Counted from the first letter of the stretch, positions 21,587-31,076 are shown. The stretch is 64,000 nucleotides of DNA from Sulfuritalea hydrogenivorans sk43H (GCF_000828635.1 NZ_AP012547.1:1984001-2048000); one strand, 5' to 3'. The notes: generated by a model not told the origin, from the sequence alone. Numbers and translations: made by a program.

Positions 21587-21619
21587 AATGCTGTTTATTT
21601 CGGAAGGCCAGCTACCTTC
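21587..21619 (-). repeat. Pseudoknot-like hairpin motif, copy 4 of 4
   Basis: Flank AATGCTGTTTATTT (21587-21600), stem GAAGG (21603-21607), loop CCAGCTA, stem CCTTC (21615-21619). The stem differs in sequence from the other copies yet remains fully paired, which is direct support for structure. Confidence 0.7.
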
Positions 21620-21684
21620 ACCGTGTCCGCCATAAGGAGGACATGAGATGGGCGCATTCTGGCTGTCGTGGATTGCAGTGGGTG

Positions 21685-21720
21685 TTTGAAATGCGCCCTT
21701 TTTGGACGCATTTCAAAATC
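21685..21720. repeat. Long inverted-repeat element, copy 2 of 3
   Basis: TTTGAAATGCG (21685-21695) and CGCATTTCAAA (21707-21717) form a perfect 11-bp inverted repeat around CCCTTTTTGGA. It lies in the divergent gap between ssb and the AcaB-like gene. Confidence 0.65.
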
Positions 21721-21775
21721 CGTTCCCTCTATGCCCTGATTACTCTCCCGAAGCTATTTCAACCGGGAGAACATC

Positions 21776-22432
21776 ATGGCTACACGTCCGTACAAGCTTT
21801 CATCGAGCATTCCAACCGTCCGGCTGAGCAACAGCCGGCCCTTCATCACACAGAAGGCCGTCCTCAATTCACTGCATGCGCAACAGATTTTTGAGCGCGG
21901 TTACGACATGTGCGCCAACGGCCTGTTCTCTTTGACCGTAGTGCTGCGATTCATTGGCACGGAAGATCAAGCTCAAGCCGTTGAGGCCATGGTGGATGAC
22001 CTGCTGAATTCGACCCTAACCGAGATTCGTCAGGAAATCGAACGAATGCAGGAACTCAGCGAGGCCAGCGGATGCGAAACAGGAATTGGCTATACCAATG
22101 CACGGACGGTTGAGATCCAGATCACCTCGCCCCGCTCCATTCGTTTCCTGGCCATCATCCGCGAGTTCGACCAACTGATCGCCGCAATGGACACCTTATG
22201 GCTGGCCTGCCTGATCGACGACACGCAATATGCGGTAGAGGCCTACCAGTGGAAAAAGAAGATTCTTCGCTTGGCCGGTCAAATACGAACCCTGGCTACA
22301 CGAGCCATCCTGGCTGCCCGCAGGAAGGAAAGTGCGGAGATTGCCGCAGAGGAAAAGGAGTCGGCGGTGATCAAGGAGATGATCAACCCAACTACGGAGA
22401 CCGCACCCGCTTTGGGCATTCCGGTGGTCTAG
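21776..22432 (+). CDS. Integrating conjugative element protein, PFL_4669 / AcaB-like (DUF1845)
   Basis: 218 aa, start at 21776 with GGGAGA 7 bases upstream. Features: SNSRPFITQKAVLNSLHAQQ, GIGYTNARTVEIQITSPRSI, RFLAIIREFDQLIAAMDTLW, YQWKKKILRLAGQIRTLATR, which match the PFL_4669 family found on ICEs. Some members are annotated as AcaB-type regulators of conjugative plasmids. The Ala/Glu-rich C terminus (ILAARRKESAEIAAEEKESA) is probably helical. It is transcribed away from ssb across the inverted-repeat element. Family good, regulatory role inferred. Confidence 0.75.
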   Translation: MATRPYKLSSSIPTVRLSNSRPFITQKAVLNSLHAQQIFERGYDMCANGLFSLTVVLRFIGTEDQAQAVEAMVDDLLNSTLTEIRQEIERMQELSEASGCETGIGYTNARTVEIQITSPRSIRFLAIIREFDQLIAAMDTLWLACLIDDTQYAVEAYQWKKKILRLAGQIRTLATRAILAARRKESAEIAAEEKESAVIKEMINPTTETAPALGIPVV

Positions 22433-22436
22433 CGCA

Positions 22437-22760
22437 TCAGGGATTCAGGAAGACCCGTTTGACCACGGTTGGTATTTCGTATCGAAGTAGAAACGGGTCG
22501 AGTCCCGCCATAAATGATTCATAGGCAAGTCGGCCTGTCGTAGTCCTCGTCGACAGGCCACAGCCTTCCATCCATAGATCGGCTGCACGAAGCCATGTCT
22601 GTTCGACATCCTTCAGGACGATACTGACCCGCTTTTGATACCGACCAGTAGGTGTCCCGGGGATATCTATGGCAATACAGGGAGGGGCATAGGCTCTTCT
22701 TTTCACAAAGATCGTGTAGGCGGGTGTTCCGTCATCACGAAACAGATTGGTTGGATACAT
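22437..22760 (-). CDS. Hypothetical protein, 107 aa
   Basis: Convergent with the AcaB-like gene (4 bases between stops). Starts MYPTNLFRDDGTPAYTIFVK at 22760 but without a good ribosome site, so the start is uncertain. Mixed alpha/beta composition (VSIVLKDVEQTWLRAADLWM). No motif or family recognised; codon use looks like its neighbours. It may be a fragment or an element-specific gene. Confidence 0.45.
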   Translation of the reverse strand: MYPTNLFRDDGTPAYTIFVKRRAYAPPCIAIDIPGTPTGRYQKRVSIVLKDVEQTWLRAADLWMEGCGLSTRTTTGRLAYESFMAGLDPFLLRYEIPTVVKRVFLNP

Positions 22761-23030
22761 GTGTTGAACACTTTGAAATTTTCCTAGAGTAAGAATATCC
22801 AGTTGCTCAACGGAATGTAACTGGCAGATCTGACAGGTTTTTGAAGAAAATTACCAACCCGGATAACGCGACCAGACTCTCTCATTGTCCCCACCCGTGA
22901 CGTATTCCTTCCCGAAGAATTGGCCCATTTTCACACCCATGTCAGACGCAAGTCGCCCGTAATACAGGCGGTACGCTAGCAGCCGGAATTTTGGGTTCCG
23001 CATTTTTCTATTCATCTACCAGGAGTCACC

Positions 23031-23468
23031 ATGGCAACCAAAAAAGCCCCGGCCGCCAAGGCCAAAGCCCCCGCCAAGAAACCCGTTGCGGCGAAAGCCC
23101 TCGCCAAGAAGCCTGTTGCTGCTAAACCTGTGGCAGCCAAGCCGGCTGAAATGAAGCCAATCAAGGCTGCATTGAACAAGACCACCCTGATTGCCCACCT
23201 GGCCGAAAACTCGGGTGTCGAGCCCAAGGCTGTCAAAGCCGTCCTGACCGCGCTCGAAGCAACCACCCTAGCCTCGATGAACAAGAAGGGTATTGGCGAA
23301 TTCACCCTGCCCGGCCTCCTGAAAGTGGTGGCCCAGAAGGTTCCGGCCAAGGCCAAGCGCTTTGGCAAGAACCCCTTCACCGGCTTGGAGCAATGGTTCC
23401 CGGCGAAGCCCGCCTCGGTCAAGGTCAAGGTTCGTCCCCTGAAGAAACTGAAGGATGCCGTCCTTTAA
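23031..23468 (+). CDS. HU-family histone-like protein with Ala/Lys-rich N-terminal tail
   Basis: 145 aa. The first 45 residues are repeats of AKAPAKKPVAAK type, like eukaryotic H1 tails and the BpH-type histones of betaproteobacteria. The rest is an HU domain: LNKTTLIAHLAENSGVEPKA, NKKGIGEFTLPGLLKVVAQK, and a C-terminal DNA-wrapping arm KPASVKVKVRPLKKLKDAVL. AGGAG lies 7 bases before the ATG. A strong terminator follows. It should bind and compact DNA; it may serve the element or the host nucleoid. The 270 bases upstream (22761-23030) contain no gene and presumably its promoter. Confidence 0.85.
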   Translation: MATKKAPAAKAKAPAKKPVAAKALAKKPVAAKPVAAKPAEMKPIKAALNKTTLIAHLAENSGVEPKAVKAVLTALEATTLASMNKKGIGEFTLPGLLKVVAQKVPAKAKRFGKNPFTGLEQWFPAKPASVKVKVRPLKKLKDAVL

Positions 23469-23484
23469 TCGGCGTTCCGACAAG

Positions 23485-23518
23485 GCGGGGCATGGTGCGA
23501 GCCATGCCCCGCTTTTTT
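23485..23518 (+). terminator. Rho-independent terminator of the HU-like gene
   Basis: GCGGGGCATGG and CCATGCCCCGC form a perfect 11-bp stem with loop TGCGAG, followed by six T residues. Confidence 0.92.
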
Positions 23519-23543
23519 GTGTAAGTGGGAACAGACAGGGCTT

Positions 23544-23562
23544 GATCTGACTGTTTCAGATC
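23544..23562. promoter_or_regulatory. 7-bp inverted repeat upstream of the 66-aa gene
   Basis: GATCTGA (23544-23550) and TCAGATC (23556-23562) flank CTGTT. It lies 60 bases before the 66-aa gene, a plausible promoter or operator position. Confidence 0.3.
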
Positions 23563-23621
23563 ATTACCCGGCCCTACCCCTCCTAAAGTAACCCGCTCGT
23601 AACTCATACTCAGGAGGGTCT

Positions 23622-23822
23622 ATGTCCGCACTTCGTATTGATGACCATGTCCGCTGCCGCATGGTCACCCCGGATGGTCCATTGTCCATCACAGGCGAGA
23701 TCATCAAGATTTTCCCGGCAGGTCAAAGCTATTGGCTTCATGTCCGCCAAGGTGACGGTGCGGTACGCATGGTCTATGAAGCTACAACACAGATCGAGAC
23801 ACTGGATCTCGAAGCAGCCTGA
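23622..23822 (+). CDS. Hypothetical protein, 66 aa
   Basis: Starts MSALRIDDHVRCRMVTPDGP with AGGAGG upstream (TCAGGAGGGTCT before ATG). The sequence ITGEIIKIFPAGQSYWLHVR, then QGDGAVRMVYEATTQIETLD, looks like a small all-beta (SH3- or KOW-like) fold. It is followed after 18 bases by the 96-aa gene. Function unknown; small beta-barrel proteins of this kind often bind nucleic acid, but that is a guess. Confidence 0.6.
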   Translation: MSALRIDDHVRCRMVTPDGPLSITGEIIKIFPAGQSYWLHVRQGDGAVRMVYEATTQIETLDLEAA

Positions 23823-23840
23823 CACCTTCAGTAGCGCCCA

Positions 23841-24131
23841 ATGAATATCAACGTCGGTATCGATCTGCCTCTTGGACTTGGATTACACCGGCAACGCGTC
23901 GATTTCCTTTACCGAGCGACGACGCCGCTAATCGCCTACCTCAACCCTTGGGGTGGCGACCATGTACTGGTGATCCGGGATGGCCATATCCTCGGTGTCG
24001 TCCAGAGAGACAAGCGTCCAATCTGGACAAAGCTCCAGGAACGCAGCGCACTGTATCGCCGAAAACAACCGGCCGAGGCTAGCGCTGACCAAATCCCTGG
24101 AGATCCCTCACTCGCAGACTGCTGCGCGTAG
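23841..24131 (+). CDS. Hypothetical protein, 96 aa
   Basis: Starts MNINVGIDLPLGLGLHRQRV, 18 bases after the 66-aa gene, with no clear ribosome site (weak). Contains GGDHVLVIRDGHILGVVQRD, a beta-hairpin-like stretch, and a polar tail. Its stop is adjacent to the stop of the convergent hslR-like gene. No family recognised; it may be co-expressed with the 66-aa gene. Confidence 0.45.
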   Translation: MNINVGIDLPLGLGLHRQRVDFLYRATTPLIAYLNPWGGDHVLVIRDGHILGVVQRDKRPIWTKLQERSALYRRKQPAEASADQIPGDPSLADCCA

Positions 24132-24512
24132 TCAGCCTCCGATTCGTCGTATCAACCGCCCTTCCCGCTTGGTTGGCCTTCCCTTGAGGTCCGATCCAGG
24201 TACCGGTGCCAGTTTTCTCAATTCCTGATCTCGCAGTCGCATGGCTTCGCTTTCCGGCGTCTCCTGGTAGAGCAAGCGGGCCTCGGAAGCTGGCCTCCGT
24301 TGTTCCGCCATGCCTTGGACGATGACAACGAATACTGTCTGGCTAATGGTGATCTCGAGTTCGTCACCAACCTTAAGGTCGCGAGCCGGTTTGACGTGAT
24401 CGCCATTGCACCGAATCTTGTGGCTGGCAATTGCCGCGGACGCCAGGCTACGCGTCTTGAAGAAGCGCGCCACCCACAGCCACTTGTCTATGCGCATGCT
24501 GTCGTTGCTCAT
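24132..24512 (-). CDS. hslR: S4-domain RNA-binding protein (HslR / Hsp15-like)
   Basis: 126 aa. The S4 domain is at residues 6-65 (MRIDKWLWVARFFKTRSLAS, HKIRCNGDHVKPARDLKVGD). The C-terminal tail is basic (KGRPTKREGRLIRRIGG). Hsp15 rescues stalled 50S subunits carrying nascent chains after heat shock. It overlaps the DUF3820 gene by 4 bases (ATGA), so the two are coupled. The pair is of chromosomal type, and its presence inside the element next to the integrase suggests captured cargo or a boundary not where I place it. Confidence 0.88.
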   Translation of the reverse strand: MSNDSMRIDKWLWVARFFKTRSLASAAIASHKIRCNGDHVKPARDLKVGDELEITISQTVFVVIVQGMAEQRRPASEARLLYQETPESEAMRLRDQELRKLAPVPGSDLKGRPTKREGRLIRRIGG

Positions 24513-24727
24513 GCCTTGGGCTTCCTCAGCGGAGTGAGCAGCGTGCGCAGGCCGTTGTGATCCATCTCCTGCATCAGGGCCAACAAGCGACCGATCTCTC
24601 CTTGCGGGAAACCCTCACGGGCAAACCAGTTGAGATAGTTCCCCGGCAGGTCTGCGATCAGCGTTCCCTTGTGCTTGCCGAAGGGCATTTCGCGGGTTAC
24701 AAGTAACTCAAGGTCTTCAGCGTGCAC
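24509..24727 (-). CDS. DUF3820 family protein
   Basis: 72 aa. MPFGKHKGTLIADLPGNYLN and WFAREGFPQGEIGRLLALMQ, then HNGL, are the family hallmarks; the fold resembles a nuclease-associated small domain and some members are labelled quorum-regulated virulence factors, without proof. It is coupled to hslR by an ATGA overlap. The first codons (MHAEDLELLVTRE) precede the motif; a later ATG (MPFGKH) is a possible start. Confidence 0.82.
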   Translation of the reverse strand: MHAEDLELLVTREMPFGKHKGTLIADLPGNYLNWFAREGFPQGEIGRLLALMQEMDHNGLRTLLTPLRKPKA

Positions 24728-24753
24728 AAAATTATGCCAAAAGTAGAGCTACC

Positions 24754-24792
24754 GATTTTGAAATGCGACCTTTTTGGCTCGATTTCAAAATC
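24754..24792. repeat. Long inverted-repeat element, copy 3 of 3
   Basis: GATTTTGAAATgCGA (24754-24768) and TCGATTTCAAAATC (24779-24792) form a 14-bp inverted repeat with a single unpaired G, around CCTTTTTGGC. It lies in the divergent gap between the DUF3820-hslR pair and the AlpA-like gene, so it may control both. Confidence 0.7.
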
Positions 24793-24850
24793 CGCACTCA
24801 TCGGGTAATTGCTGAAATTGGCGTTGCTCCACGAACCTAGAGGAACGACA

Positions 24851-25111
24851 ATGAAAGACGACATCCTATCGCGCAGACTGATTCGCCGGGAAGAACTGCG
24901 CAAGCTGATCCCCCTTGCAGATACCACCATCTACGAACTGGAAAAGGCCGGAAATTTTCCCAAGCGGGTCTACCTGACTGCACGCTGCGTCGCTTGGGAA
25001 CTCTCAGAAGTCGAAAACTGGATTGCCGAAAGACGAAAGGCTCTCAATGTACCGGGGCTAGTCATCCGACCCAATCGCCCAGGCAATCCAGTTCGACCCA
25101 AGACTGAGTAG
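24851..25111 (+). CDS. AlpA-family transcriptional regulator / excisionase-like
   Basis: 86 aa from the ATG at 24851 with AGAGGAA 7 bases upstream; an ATG further upstream lacks one. RRLIRREELRKLIPLADTTI, YELEKAGNFPKRVYLTARCV and AWELSEVENWIAERRKAL are the MerR-like winged helix of AlpA. AlpA activates the integrase gene of P4-like cryptic prophage in E. coli, and related proteins act as excisionases. Its gene converges on the integrase (4 bases apart). It may bind the inverted-repeat element just upstream. Confidence 0.87.
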   Translation: MKDDILSRRLIRREELRKLIPLADTTIYELEKAGNFPKRVYLTARCVAWELSEVENWIAERRKALNVPGLVIRPNRPGNPVRPKTE

Positions 25112-25114
25112 CAG

Positions 25115-26344
25115 TTAAGCAGCTTTGGCCAGAATAGGAATCACCGTATTCGTACCGGCGATCCAAGAGTCAACCATGTTGGCCCATTGCTGGAGCATGT
25201 CTCGTCGCTGATCTGCGTACTCCGCCTTGTTGTAAACAGCTCGGACCCCCCGCTGCTCATGCGCCAGACACTTCTCAATCCAGTCGGTGTTGAAGCCAGC
25301 TTCATGAAGAAGTGTTGAGCCAGTTCTTCGAAGGTCGTGGACGGTGAAGTCTTCCAACGGTATGTCCTTCTTGCGAGCTTGCTCGGCCGTAACGATGATG
25401 ACTCGGTTGAGGGTGTTGTTCGACATCCCTTTATCTCCCTCATAGCGAGAAGGCAACACAAATTCGGAACCGCCAGCACACGTTTTGAGGGCAATCATGA
25501 TGTCCATGGCCTGCTGTGACAGGTAGACAACATGCGTTCGGCGAGCCTTCATCCGCCCCGAAGGAATGGTCCATCGTGCATTGACGAAGTCGACCTCATT
25601 CCAGGTTGCGTTAAGCATTTCGCCTTTTCTGACCAGAGTCAGAAGAATGAGCTTGAGTGCCAGCCTGATCGTTGGCAAGGTCGGGACCGCTTCAAGTTCC
25701 TTGAAGAACCAATGAATTTCATCCGGCGATAAAGCCCTGTCCTTCGGTTTGAATGTCGCTATGGACGATGCCTTCACATCGTCCGCAGGATTGGGAACCT
25801 TCTGGCCCCGTTCCCTTGCAAATCTGAACACCTGGCTGACAACCTCTCGAATGTGGATCGCTGTCGCAGGTGCATTTCGAGTGATTTTCACCTTCTCGCA
25901 GAATGCTCTCAGATCCTCCGGCGTGATCTCCTTGAGGAGGAATTTCCCAAATTGGGGCTCAATATCGCGATCGATGATGGCCTTGCGCATGGCCTTGGTG
26001 CTTTCAGCCATGCTGTACTCGTTGAGCCATAGCGTAGTGAATTCGCCAAAGGTCTTGGCCGCCCTGGTCTTCTGGAGCGATCGCTGCTTTTCACGAGCAG
26101 GAGACTTGCCCCCGAAGATTTCCTTTTTTGAAGCGATCAGCTTTTCTCGGGCTTCGGAAAGACTGATCCCCTCCGGCCCGTATTTACCAAGAACAATGGT
26201 TTCACGACGTCCGTTCAAGCGATAGTCGTACCTGAAGGATATCTGGCCCGTCTTGGTGACTGCGATGTAAAGCCCGTCCCGGTCTGCGACCTTGAACAGC
26301 TTTCCTGTGGCTTTGATGTTTTTGAGCTGGGTGTCCGTAAGCAT
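25115..26344 (-). CDS. int: P4-type tyrosine recombinase / integrase
   Basis: 409 aa. N-terminal DUF4102 arm-binding domain (LTDTQLKNIKATGKLFKVAD, GLYIAVTKTG), core-binding domain around 95-190, and catalytic domain with R239 (LVRKGEML), H336 and R339 (HDLRRTG), H362 (LAHEQRG) and tyrosine Y371 or Y376 (VYNKAEY). All catalytic residues are present, so it should be active. It inserts the element by site-specific recombination; its gene lies 296 bases from the 3' end of guaA, which is the inferred attachment gene. Direct repeats upstream are candidate arm sites. Confidence 0.93.
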   Translation of the reverse strand: MLTDTQLKNIKATGKLFKVADRDGLYIAVTKTGQISFRYDYRLNGRRETIVLGKYGPEGISLSEAREKLIASKKEIFGGKSPAREKQRSLQKTRAAKTFGEFTTLWLNEYSMAESTKAMRKAIIDRDIEPQFGKFLLKEITPEDLRAFCEKVKITRNAPATAIHIREVVSQVFRFARERGQKVPNPADDVKASSIATFKPKDRALSPDEIHWFFKELEAVPTLPTIRLALKLILLTLVRKGEMLNATWNEVDFVNARWTIPSGRMKARRTHVVYLSQQAMDIMIALKTCAGGSEFVLPSRYEGDKGMSNNTLNRVIIVTAEQARKKDIPLEDFTVHDLRRTGSTLLHEAGFNTDWIEKCLAHEQRGVRAVYNKAEYADQRRDMLQQWANMVDSWIAGTNTVIPILAKAA

Positions 26345-26368
26345 GGTGGTTCTCCATTAATGCCGACT

Positions 26369-26526
26369 GATACCGTCAGCTGAAAAACGCACCATTTCGG
26401 CCGGAAACCCGCACCAATACTGGAAGTCTTTCGCTGTGATACCGTCAGCGAGGCAGTTTTGACTTGACGGTATCGATGCTACGGAGAGGCCCAAAAACTG
26501 CCAATACCGTCAGCGATACCGTCAGG
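26369..26526. repeat. Cluster of TACCGTCAG repeats, candidate integrase arm sites
   Basis: TACCGTCAGC occurs at 26371, 26440 and 26505; TACCGTCAGG at 26517; and an inverted GACGGTATC at 26466-26474. Four direct and one inverted copy lie within 160 bases between the integrase start and the guaA end, as expected for arm-type sites of a tyrosine recombinase. The 296-base gap 26345-26640 contains no gene. Confidence 0.6.
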
Positions 26527-26542
26527 AGAACTCGACTACCCC

Positions 26543-26630
26543 CGAATGCTGGCGAACGTCCGCGAAAGACAATTTTGTTTTAATTCAGGTCATTAAGCCT
26601 ATTTTTTGAACGTAGGCGAATGCTGCCGAA
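26543..26630. repeat. Imperfect direct repeat near the guaA junction
   Basis: CGAATGCTGGCGAA (26543-26556) and CGAATGCTGCCGAA (26617-26630) differ at one base. The second lies 10 bases from the guaA stop. They may belong to the attachment region or be a chance duplication. Confidence 0.35.
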
Positions 26631-26640
26631 AGACCCTGAA

Positions 26641-28206
26641 TCATTCCCACTCGATGGTCGCCGGCGGCTTGCCCGAGATGTCGTAGACCACGCGGTTGAT
26701 GCCGCGCACCTCGTTGATGATGCGGTTGGAGACGCGCCCCAGCAATTCGTGCGGGAGTTCGGCCCATTTGGCGGTCATGAAGTCGGAAGTCTGCACTGCG
26801 CGCAGCGCCACCACATATTCGTAGGTGCGGCCGTCGCCCATGACGCCGACGCTCTTCACCGGCAGGAATACGGCAAAGGCCTGGCTGGTCTTGTCGTACC
26901 AGTCCGCCGCGCGCAGTTCGTCGATGAATATCGCATCGGCGCGACGCAGCAGGTCGGCGAATTCCTGCTTCACTTCGCCGAGGATGCGCACGCCGAGGCC
27001 GGGGCCGGGGAAGGGATGGCGATACACCATCTCGTGCGGCAGGCCCAGCGCCACGCCGAACTCGCGCACTTCGTCCTTGAACAGTTCGCGCAGAGGCTCC
27101 AGCAGCTTGAGGTTCAGCGTCTCGGGCAGGCCACCGACGTTGTGGTGGCTCTTGATCGCATGCGCCTTCTTGGTCTTGCCGCCGGCCGATTCGATCACGT
27201 CGGGATAGATGGTGCCCTGGGCGAGCCATTTGGCGTTGGGCAGCTTCTGCGCCTCGGCCTGGAACACCTCGACGAATTCGCGGCCGATGATCTTGCGCTT
27301 CTGCTCGGGATCGCTGACGCCTTTCAGGTGCCCCATGAACTGGCCCACCGCATCGACGTGGATCACCTTGACGCCAAGGTTGCGGGCGAAGGTGTCCATC
27401 ACCTGCGCGCCCTCGTTGAGGCGCAACAGGCCGTTGTCGACGAAGACACAGGTCAACTGGTCGCCGATGGCGCGGTGCAGGAGCGCGGCCACCACCGAGG
27501 AATCGACGCCTCCGGACAGGCCGAGGATCACCTCTTCCTGGCCGACCTGCTCGCGCACCTTGGCGATCGCTTCTTCGACGTAGTTGGGCATGTTCCAGTC
27601 GCCGCGACAGCCGCAGATGTCGCGCACAAAGCGGGCATAGATCTCTCGCCCTTTCAGGGTATGCGTGACTTCGGGATGGAACTGCACGGCATAGAAGCGG
27701 CGCGCTTCGTCGGCCATGGCCGCAATCGGGGTGGATTCGTTGCTGCCGATGATCTTGAAGCCAGGCGGCAGTTCTGTCACCTTGTCGCCGTGGCTCATCC
27801 AGACTTCGAGCAGTCCATGACCTTGTTCGTTGGTGCGATCCTGGATGCCTTCGAGCAGCTTCGAATGGCCCTGCGCGCGCATTTCCGCATAGCCGAATTC
27901 GCGCTTGTGGCTGTTCTCGACCTTGCCGCCGAGTTGTGCCGCCATGGTCTGCATGCCGTAACAGACACCGAGCACCGGTACGCCGAGTTCGAACACGACC
28001 TGCGGCGCCTTCCATTCCTCGGCCTCGTAAACCGAGTTTGGTCCGCCGGAAAGAATGATGCCCTGCGGATTGAAGTCACGGATGAAATCGGCAGAGACGT
28101 CGAATGGATGCAGTTCGCAATACACCTGCTGTTCGCGCACGCGGCGGGCAATGAGTTGTGCGACCTGGGAGCCGAAGTCGAGGATGAGGATTTTCTGATG
28201 AGCCAT
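26641..28206 (-). CDS. guaA: GMP synthase (glutamine-hydrolysing)
   Basis: 521 aa, full length. Class I glutamine amidotransferase domain with catalytic C82 in [10 protein letters not shown], then the ATP pyrophosphatase PP-loop [14 protein letters not shown] near residue 229, and the C-terminal dimerisation domain ending [11 protein letters not shown]. It converts XMP to GMP with glutamine and ATP. It follows guaB in the usual guaBA order with a 59-base gap. Its 3' end is next to the element's integrase and remains an intact coding sequence, as expected when an ICE integrates at guaA and restores the end. Confidence 0.97.
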   Translation of the reverse strand: MAHQKILILDFGSQVAQLIARRVREQQVYCELHPFDVSADFIRDFNPQGIILSGGPNSVYEAEEWKAPQVVFELGVPVLGVCYGMQTMAAQLGGKVENSHKREFGYAEMRAQGHSKLLEGIQDRTNEQGHGLLEVWMSHGDKVTELPPGFKIIGSNESTPIAAMADEARRFYAVQFHPEVTHTLKGREIYARFVRDICGCRGDWNMPNYVEEAIAKVREQVGQEEVILGLSGGVDSSVVAALLHRAIGDQLTCVFVDNGLLRLNEGAQVMDTFARNLGVKVIHVDAVGQFMGHLKGVSDPEQKRKIIGREFVEVFQAEAQKLPNAKWLAQGTIYPDVIESAGGKTKKAHAIKSHHNVGGLPETLNLKLLEPLRELFKDEVREFGVALGLPHEMVYRHPFPGPGLGVRILGEVKQEFADLLRRADAIFIDELRAADWYDKTSQAFAVFLPVKSVGVMGDGRTYEYVVALRAVQTSDFMTAKWAELPHELLGRVSNRIINEVRGINRVVYDISGKPPATIEWE

Positions 28207-28225
28207 GGCAGGAGCCTATGAAATG

Positions 28226-28251
28226 ACAAAGGCGGCCGCAGCCGCCTTTGT
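28226..28251. terminator. Hairpin between guaB and guaA
   Basis: ACAAAGGCGGC and GCCGCCTTTGT form an 11-bp stem with a 4-base loop. The U tail is poor on the minus strand, so it may be a partial attenuator or processing site rather than a full terminator. Confidence 0.5.
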
Positions 28252-28265
28252 TGTCGGAAACGGGA

Positions 28266-29801
<1,536 letters not shown>

Positions 29802-29826
29802 CTATTCGCCGATCGTCGCCCGATGA

Positions 29827-30147
29827 TCAGGCTTCGACGCTGTCGCCGCCGCCTTTTTTCATGACTTTCCCCTCGGCGGCCCGTTGTTTGCGGACTTCCT
29901 TGGGGTCGGCGATCAGCGGCCGGTAGATTTCCACCCGGTCGCGGTCGCGCAGGGCGGTATCCGGCTTGGCCAGCTTCGCGTAAATCCCGAGCTTGTTCTT
30001 CGCCAGATCGATTTCGGGATGTTTGGCAAGCAACCCCGAGGCCTCGATCGCCTGCCCGACCGTACTGCCTTCCGGCAGGCTGAGGCTGGCGATCTCCTGT
30101 CGCTCCGGTTTGGCATAGACAACTTCAACGTGGATGGTTTCAGCCAT
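29827..30147 (-). CDS. rnfH: RnfH family protein (UPF0125)
   Basis: 106 aa from the ATG at 30147. [40 protein letters not shown] and [20 protein letters not shown] are typical of this beta-grasp family, also called RatB. Its cellular role is not settled. It overlaps the stop of ratA by 8 bases, so the two are coupled, the arrangement seen in most gamma- and betaproteobacteria. The C-terminal tail is basic. Confidence 0.9.
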   Translation of the reverse strand: MAETIHVEVVYAKPERQEIASLSLPEGSTVGQAIEASGLLAKHPEIDLAKNKLGIYAKLAKPDTALRDRDRVEIYRPLIADPKEVRKQRAAEGKVMKKGGGDSVEA

Positions 30148-30571
30148 AAATTTTCTGTGCCCTTTTGACAAAGGAATCGACGAAAGTATTGGCGATGTGG
30201 CTGAACACCGGGCCCAGCGCCTTTTCCAGCAACTGGCTGGAAAATTCATAGTGAAGGCGGAATTCTACCTTGCAGGCCGTCTCGCCGAGGGGCGTGAAGC
30301 GCCAATGGCCGTCCATGTGCGCAAAGGGGCCGTCGGTCAGGCGGATATCCATCAAGCGCGGCTCTTCCTTGACATTCTCGGTCGAGAAATGCGATTTGAG
30401 CCCATGGTAATTGATGTGCAATGTCGCGGCAGTCAGCGTCGGGGTGCGCTCATGCAGTTCGGTACCGCCGCACCAGGGCAGGAAAGCGGGATAGTCCTCG
30501 ACTCGATCCACCAGCACGAACATCTGCTGCGGCGTGCGTTCGATCAGTACGGATTTTTCGACCAGAGCCAT
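30140..30571 (-). CDS. ratA: RatA / COQ10-like START-domain protein
   Basis: 143 aa from [31 protein letters not shown] fold with [20 protein letters not shown] and a C-terminal helix [20 protein letters not shown]. In E. coli RatA was reported to inhibit 70S formation, while the eukaryotic homologue COQ10 binds ubiquinone; which role applies here is open. It is divergent from smpB with starts 56 bases apart, so the promoters overlap. Confidence 0.9.
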   Translation of the reverse strand: MALVEKSVLIERTPQQMFVLVDRVEDYPAFLPWCGGTELHERTPTLTAATLHINYHGLKSHFSTENVKEEPRLMDIRLTDGPFAHMDGHWRFTPLGETACKVEFRLHYEFSSQLLEKALGPVFSHIANTFVDSFVKRAQKIYG

Positions 30572-30626
30572 CGCAAAGCCCGGTAGACGGGGTGAAGTAG
30601 AATGCCGCATTTTATCGCGCCGTCCC

Positions 30627-31076
30627 ATGAGCATCGCCGACAACAAGAAGGCATTCCACGATTACTTCATCGAAGAGCGCTACGAGGCCGGTCTGGTGCT
30701 CGAAGGCTGGGAAGTGAAGGCAATCCGGGCCGGGCGCGCCCAGATCAAGGAAGCCTATGTGGTGCTCAAACGCGGCGAGGTATTCCTGATCGGTGCCCAC
30801 ATCACACCGCTGCTTTCGGCCTCGACCCACGTTCATCCTGACCCGGTGCGTACGCGTAAATTGCTCCTGAACGCAGCCGAAATCAGCAAGCTGATCGGCA
30901 AGGTGGAACGTGCCGGCTATACCCTGGTACCGCTCGACCTGCATTACAGCAAGGGCCGGGTCAAACTGTCGGTCGGCCTGGCCAAGGGCAAGAAGCAGCA
31001 CGACAAGCGCGACGCCGAGAAGGACCGCGACTGGGTGCGCGAAAAGGCGCGCGTGATGCGCGACAAACGCGGCTGA
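30627..31076 (+). CDS. smpB: SsrA-binding protein SmpB
   Basis: 149 aa from [22 protein letters not shown]-fold core with [20 protein letters not shown] and [20 protein letters not shown]; basic C-terminal tail [20 protein letters not shown] that enters the decoding centre. It loads tmRNA on stalled ribosomes; the tmRNA gene itself is in this window at 58800. It lies divergent from ratA, the usual arrangement. Confidence 0.96.
   Translation: MSIADNKKAFHDYFIEERYEAGLVLEGWEVKAIRAGRAQIKEAYVVLKRGEVFLIGAHITPLLSASTHVHPDPVRTRKLLLNAAEISKLIGKVERAGYTLVPLDLHYSKGRVKLSVGLAKGKKQHDKRDAEKDRDWVREKARVMRDKRG

Noticed and set aside
26585-28015. 476-codon minus-strand frame within guaA
   Set aside because: It is an alternative frame of guaA with Arg-rich translation; the guaA frame has all catalytic motifs.
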